Shown here: positions 63,401 to 64,000 of the stretch, in pieces | Layout: each line of letters opens with the position of its first letter | Position numbering within the stretch: the first letter of the stretch is position 1 | DNA from: JABWBD01 sp040768665 | GTDB taxonomy: Bacteria; Planctomycetota; Planctomycetia; Pirellulales; Thermoguttaceae | Reading direction: 5' to 3' | Length of the DNA stretch: 64,000 nucleotides | Assembly (NCBI GenBank): GCA_040768665.1 | Contig: JAXGMN010000007.1 | Location: 124,001 to 188,000, forward strand | Position numbers and translations under genes: made by a program | The notes under the pieces: generated by a model | Told to the model about the DNA's origin: nothing | Databases searched by the model: none | What the model saw: only the letters and a program-made list of their open reading frames with translations

Positions 63401-63639
63401 CAAGCTCCTCCGGATTGGGAATTCAGTGCCGGCGTCAACCGCAGGACGTCGTCGCCGGTAATCGAGGCATCCCCGACGAGATTCAAACCCGTTGGCGTGC
63501 TGAAGTCGGGAAAGGCGATGCTCAGCAGTCTGCGGTCTTCGAGGATTTCACAGCGAAGTCGGCGGTAGTGGGGGCCGCCATCTCGCGGTGCTCTCGACAT
63601 GCTTTTCGCAAAACGACGATTCTGGAGGCTTTGAGACAT
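54472..63639 (-). CDS. Giant secreted protein with S8 and C11 protease domains
   Basis: This 3055-residue protein starts at the ATG before SQSLQNRRF; a longer frame to 63744 is rejected. An N-terminal LEDRRLLS-type motif (residues 33-40) precedes a legume-lectin-like domain (41-258), Calx-beta (265-382), and a subtilisin-like S8 domain with D433, H538, N634 and S704. Then come Calx-beta, an NHL-like propeller (about 890-1165), Calx-beta, LamG (about 1260-1465), a second propeller (about 1490-1770) and Calx-beta. A clostripain-like C11 domain follows (about 1865-2235, H1975 in LWNHGGGW, C2030 in GYDACLM). SdrD-B, a proprotein-convertase P-domain (about 2290-2425), GEVED (about 2490-2670) and a dockerin-like stretch (about 2860-2915) complete it. 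It is extracellular; the substrates are unknown. Confidence 0.9.
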   Translation of the reverse strand: MSQSLQNRRFAKSMSRAPRDGGPHYRRLRCEILEDRRLLSIAFPDFSTPTGLNLVGDASITGDDVLRLTPALNSQSGGAWFSEKQLVSSDFETTFDFRLTGPGGEPGGSDGFAVVFQNQSVSTLMGGGGNLGYGGIPNSLAVEFDIFRNSENQDTSESEVSIHTNGTGPNDQSELYSLGSFSTVGFILDDGNVHTAKVAYTPGTMRVYLDDLVTPALTVSVDLDTLLDLDLGRAWVGFTGASGGDPTNHDILNWHLTSAADTNPVIAIGDAEVMEGRSGSTQGLHFPVTVTRPDATDPLTVEVTYATVDGTATSSSGDYIPAEGTLTYQLAVGESTSTQIASVSVNGDDEVEADETFAVELSNAVGAIVVTTSGIGTILNDEAPVIPNDPLFAEQWALDNRGQTGGAWDADIDAPAAWSVTTGSAATVVAMLDTGIDYTHEDLYLNVWVNQGEIPAALRPQIVDSDANSVITLHDLNHPANASRVTDWNGNGRIDGGDLLADPAWEDGIDTDGNGYTDDLIGWDWVNNDNDPMDENGHGTTTAGVLGAVGHNGVGTAGVNWRVQMMALRFEPANYAWTDEAAAGAIDYAVAMGATISSNSWGTGLDAVDDYPLVRNAIEHAGQAGHLFVSSAGNFSSSIDPGFMARYPAGYAFDNILSVAATDHDDVLADFSDWGAVNVDLAAPGKNVLRPAKGDAYGLGSGTSFATPHVAGVAALLKTLHPGWGATELKQRIMDTVDPLPSLAGKTVTGGRLNAARAVAETTITVDDPSVLEGSSGTTSLAFTVTRAGDATGSVTVSWSTSDGTAAAGSDYVAASGEVTFLPGGVNTQTISVTIQGDTAQEGNETFFVDFEVVLGDALLADREGQATILNDDAEIVIDDIAVLENDRSSFFVDAFVPAGPTAPSRPRSLSFGPDGNLYVVSENTDELLRYDATTGELIGAFVAAQSGGLDRPFAHRFGPDGNLYIASFNTDEILRYHGTTGAFIDVFVSAGSGGLDGPAELLFGSNGDLYVANNTNSSVLRYNGTTGAFVGVFVASGSGGLAAPRGMEFGPDGHLYVAGSSSGNILRYDRTSGALLDVFVPSGSGGLSGPGWIMFHGDGSLYVTDWRNDLVNRYNAATGAFVDTSISAHSGGFDAPAGFAFGNDGLLYVASMNTNEILRYGFRPEAELTVSLSTPVAQTVTVDYATADGTATAPADYVATAGTITFLPGETAHTIIVPIVDDSEPEGDETFVVNLSNPSGGATIVDPQGMVTIEHLLAVVSHWPADGTAADAVGDNDATLVNGAGYTLGQIGQAFLFDGVDDRAFVADHPSLALTDSMTIEAWIRADSFPDPEEGTGWIVFRGDDRGGLDPYKMGVQSDRSLKFEINGAPGAAAISTPIPQGEILHVAATLDDATGDMSIYVNGVQMGHTITNVRPFADLDPASNPGIGIGISRFHGMIDELKIHNVALSEPGILGIYNAGKGDLQAEISINDVSVTEGDSGVQLVDDFVTPPAGDLHEARTIAFGPQGDLFVASSFPPQVLRYDGATGAYVGVFADAQDGGPDQRTGSLVFDANYLYVSNAGANSILRFDAATGDPAPAPGQAGAVFVPSGFGYTDGPYGMALGPDGNLYVSNLRRDNITRFDISTGAFLGVFVTLGSGGLDQPAGLLFDDAGRLCVVSSGTDEILRYQGPNGSSPGAYLDVLIPSQSGGLDLPNSMVVGPEGDLYVNSRDSNQVLRYDMETGAFLESIAVARPGSLLAPKGITFDANGVLYVTSSAGEQVLRSAPKSHAVVHVELSMPVPETVTVNFTTAGGTASAGNDYAATGGTLTFPPGVTSRTIIVPTIDDLAPENSETFFVNLSGATGGATIADSQALATILDTDTHKAWTFLVYLDGDNDLESAGIGDFLEMASVGSGDDVNIVLQFDRIPGEDSRYGDWTDTRRGLVMPGDVPDATWGTNIGEADMGDPNTLSEFVNWAIAMYPADHYALVLWNHGGGWRSATTGEKGKVSLVKGICWDDTNGTYLENREVREALADVPQNLDLVGYDACLMAMLEVAHEVKDEADVFVSSEQTEPGDGWPYHTILADLVANPTWTALDLGADIAFRYDESYGGWETQSAIDLSAVADPVAGLSAAVSDLADEIMAVADYGDFLQLQTHRDDSAFFTDTEFRDLGTFLAAVAADAETTAGIRGAAQAALDAYDLAVIANYGEAQGGTGISIYFQEARSAYDPAYTEIIIDFARDTSWDDFLTWWGGPHTAPPVEIHGMKWNDLNGNGVKDGGEPGLPDWTIYLDLNGNGLLDGGAGTFPSTDVPKPITDFSTVTSTLTVSGVGAIFDVDVTLDITHTFDSDLEVFLISPGGTRVELFSDVGDWGEDFTDTTLDDEAAMPITSAAAPFTGRFRPVGALAALDGEDADGLWTLEIYDAWAGDEGTLNSWSLALNPPDPSFQTLADGSYHFTDLAPGTYTVAEVQQSGWQQTAPQPVSPGTYSEFVDWGDIITGWDFGNREIFPDFGDAPDTGPGTGSGNYNTLSTDNGPSHVIVPTIFMGATVDGEAEAIQSPSAEGDDSSGTPDDEDGLVDPAGDLSLVVGTAPEVRVIVTNNSGASAILHGWIDYNGDGVFSNATEYGSVSVAAGTTAVTLTLPFPAVPAGSVATTYARFRLSTDSAAGQPTGGAIDGEVEDYAVTIEARSTTVVGRHVFYNNSYFDGYDSAANAADDNAIAPAPSVQGHGHPADLNELDKELGKQALLPGQTASFVNYTSYDKGINGIMIDFDGLPGTPTAADFSFRVGNNNNPDGWQQAPAPQVVAIRSIGEIDRVTLIWADDDWTTPAREAGSISKQWLQVIVLATANTGLLEPDVFYFGNAIGEGGDKYGSTPSNAYVNATDEIGARRHPHAYGNVAAIYDPYDFNRTTRVDATDQIIARRHVTGYGSALSLITAPAVQSGQSAGSAAEATKGGVPVVLVAEVFAPAPAEVSVDLGADSQGAPVAASYVAEAEPVSLVAPAAESLPLPNAAIRAAEVDEAVRGHEVLSMARLGMVWLDDLARDARPSVAKKKHLETIDEAWAEMSLWLDEP

Positions 63640-63682
63640 GGTTCGTCCGCCCGTGATGATTGAGTTTAATTCCTCTCGCCTG

Positions 63683-63927
63683 TTCCTTGGCCGAAGGCCT
63701 CCGGTCACCGTAGCTACGGTAGCAGCCCGGGAACCGAATATCAATGTTTATTTGTTGTTGGCCGATGGCCATTTTTTGCCGGCGCTGCCGACGGTCAACG
63801 TTCGTTGTTTTCACCGAAGGTCCAGGCTACGGTGAATATGGCCTTCGGCCAAAAAACATTCGGTTGGTTTTCCTTTCCTGGGGTGGTTACCCCAGGCTAC
63901 GGTGAATATGGCCTTCGGCCAAAAAAC
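63683..63927. repeat. Three copies of a 36-bp GGCCTTCGGCC repeat
   Basis: Two direct copies, 63822-63857 and 63892-63927, read CCAGGCTACGGTGAATATGG followed by CCTTCGGCCAAAAAAC, identical over 36 bases. A degenerate copy lies in the opposite orientation at 63683-63719. Each has a small GGCC-TTC-GGCC hairpin next to an A-run. Confidence 0.8.
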
Positions 63928-63932
63928 CGGGC

Positions 63933-63964
63933 GGCACTCGGCTTGCTCGGCCGTGCCGAGTGCC
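63933..63964. repeat. Short inverted repeat
   Basis: GGCACTCGG (63933-63941) and CCGAGTGCC (63956-63964) are exact reverse complements with a 14-base spacer. They lie within GC-rich sequence at the end of the window. Confidence 0.65.
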
Positions 63965-64000
63965 ACCCGACGGTAACGATTACTCCGCCAATTGCCACTC

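Larger units (their letters stand above)
63640..64000. promoter_or_regulatory. Upstream region of the giant protease gene, with repeats
   Basis: This region reaches the window edge. It has no gene but contains repeated hairpin sequences (63683-63927) and a short inverted repeat (63933-63964). The promoter of the giant gene should lie here. Confidence 0.45.

Overview
The window is GC-rich bacterial chromosome whose gene content points to a planctomycete (Pirellulales-like). The signs are very large secreted multidomain proteins with an LEDRRLLS-type N-terminal motif, a PEP-CTERM protein, sulfatase and glycoside-hydrolase clusters, Gfo/Idh/MocA, ThuA, DUF4091 and BNR-4 type proteins, WxxGxW-repeat proteins, and remnants of GxGGMG-type serine/threonine kinase genes. 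No phage, CRISPR array, rRNA or tRNA was recognised. All assignments come from reading the sequence and were not checked against a database.

Layout. 1-1935: 3' end of a large surface protein. 2379-4519: regulatory cassette of a FixJ-type response regulator, a NusG-like elongation factor and a second regulator with a degenerate receiver. 4602-11462: polysaccharide-degradation cluster (GH95-like hydrolase, sulfatase translationally coupled by ATGA, ThuA-like protein, BNR-4 propeller). 11581-15684: TPR protein, histidine kinase and OmpR-type regulator. 15723-18828 (minus): Tat-exported Gfo/Idh/MocA oxidoreductase and RNase Y. 19723-20811: TilS. 21366-23598 (minus): glgX split by one extra base. 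23775-27050: SEC-C protein, PhoD-like phosphatase, small lipoprotein with a clear intrinsic terminator, and a DUF3309 peptide. 27788-32640: RND/MMPL transporter, ketopantoate-reductase-like protein and ATP-grasp enzyme, a compact candidate biosynthesis/export operon. 32905-38308: envelope and small unknown proteins, including a 914-residue WxxGxW/PGR-repeat protein. 38319-47723: a second carbohydrate block with divergent transcription (PD40/LamG protein, TIM-barrel hydrolase and HigA-like peptide leftward; DUF4091 protein and a 1360-residue GH2 enzyme rightward). 47775-48518: GlpF-type aquaglyceroporin.

48521-53694 is a gene graveyard: broken toxin-antitoxin genes, kinase fragments, tails of large surface proteins and palindromic repeats, with two apparently intact DUF104/PIN toxin-antitoxin pairs embedded. 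53708-63639 (minus) carries a PEP-CTERM protein and a 3055-residue secreted protein that combines a subtilisin-like S8 protease and a clostripain-like C11 protease with lectin, Calx-beta, propeller, LamG, P-domain, GEVED and dockerin-like modules.

At least three families of palindromic intergenic elements occur. Several abut stop codons, and one 124-bp copy has perfect terminal inverted repeats and 9-bp flanking direct repeats, as expected of a transposed MITE.
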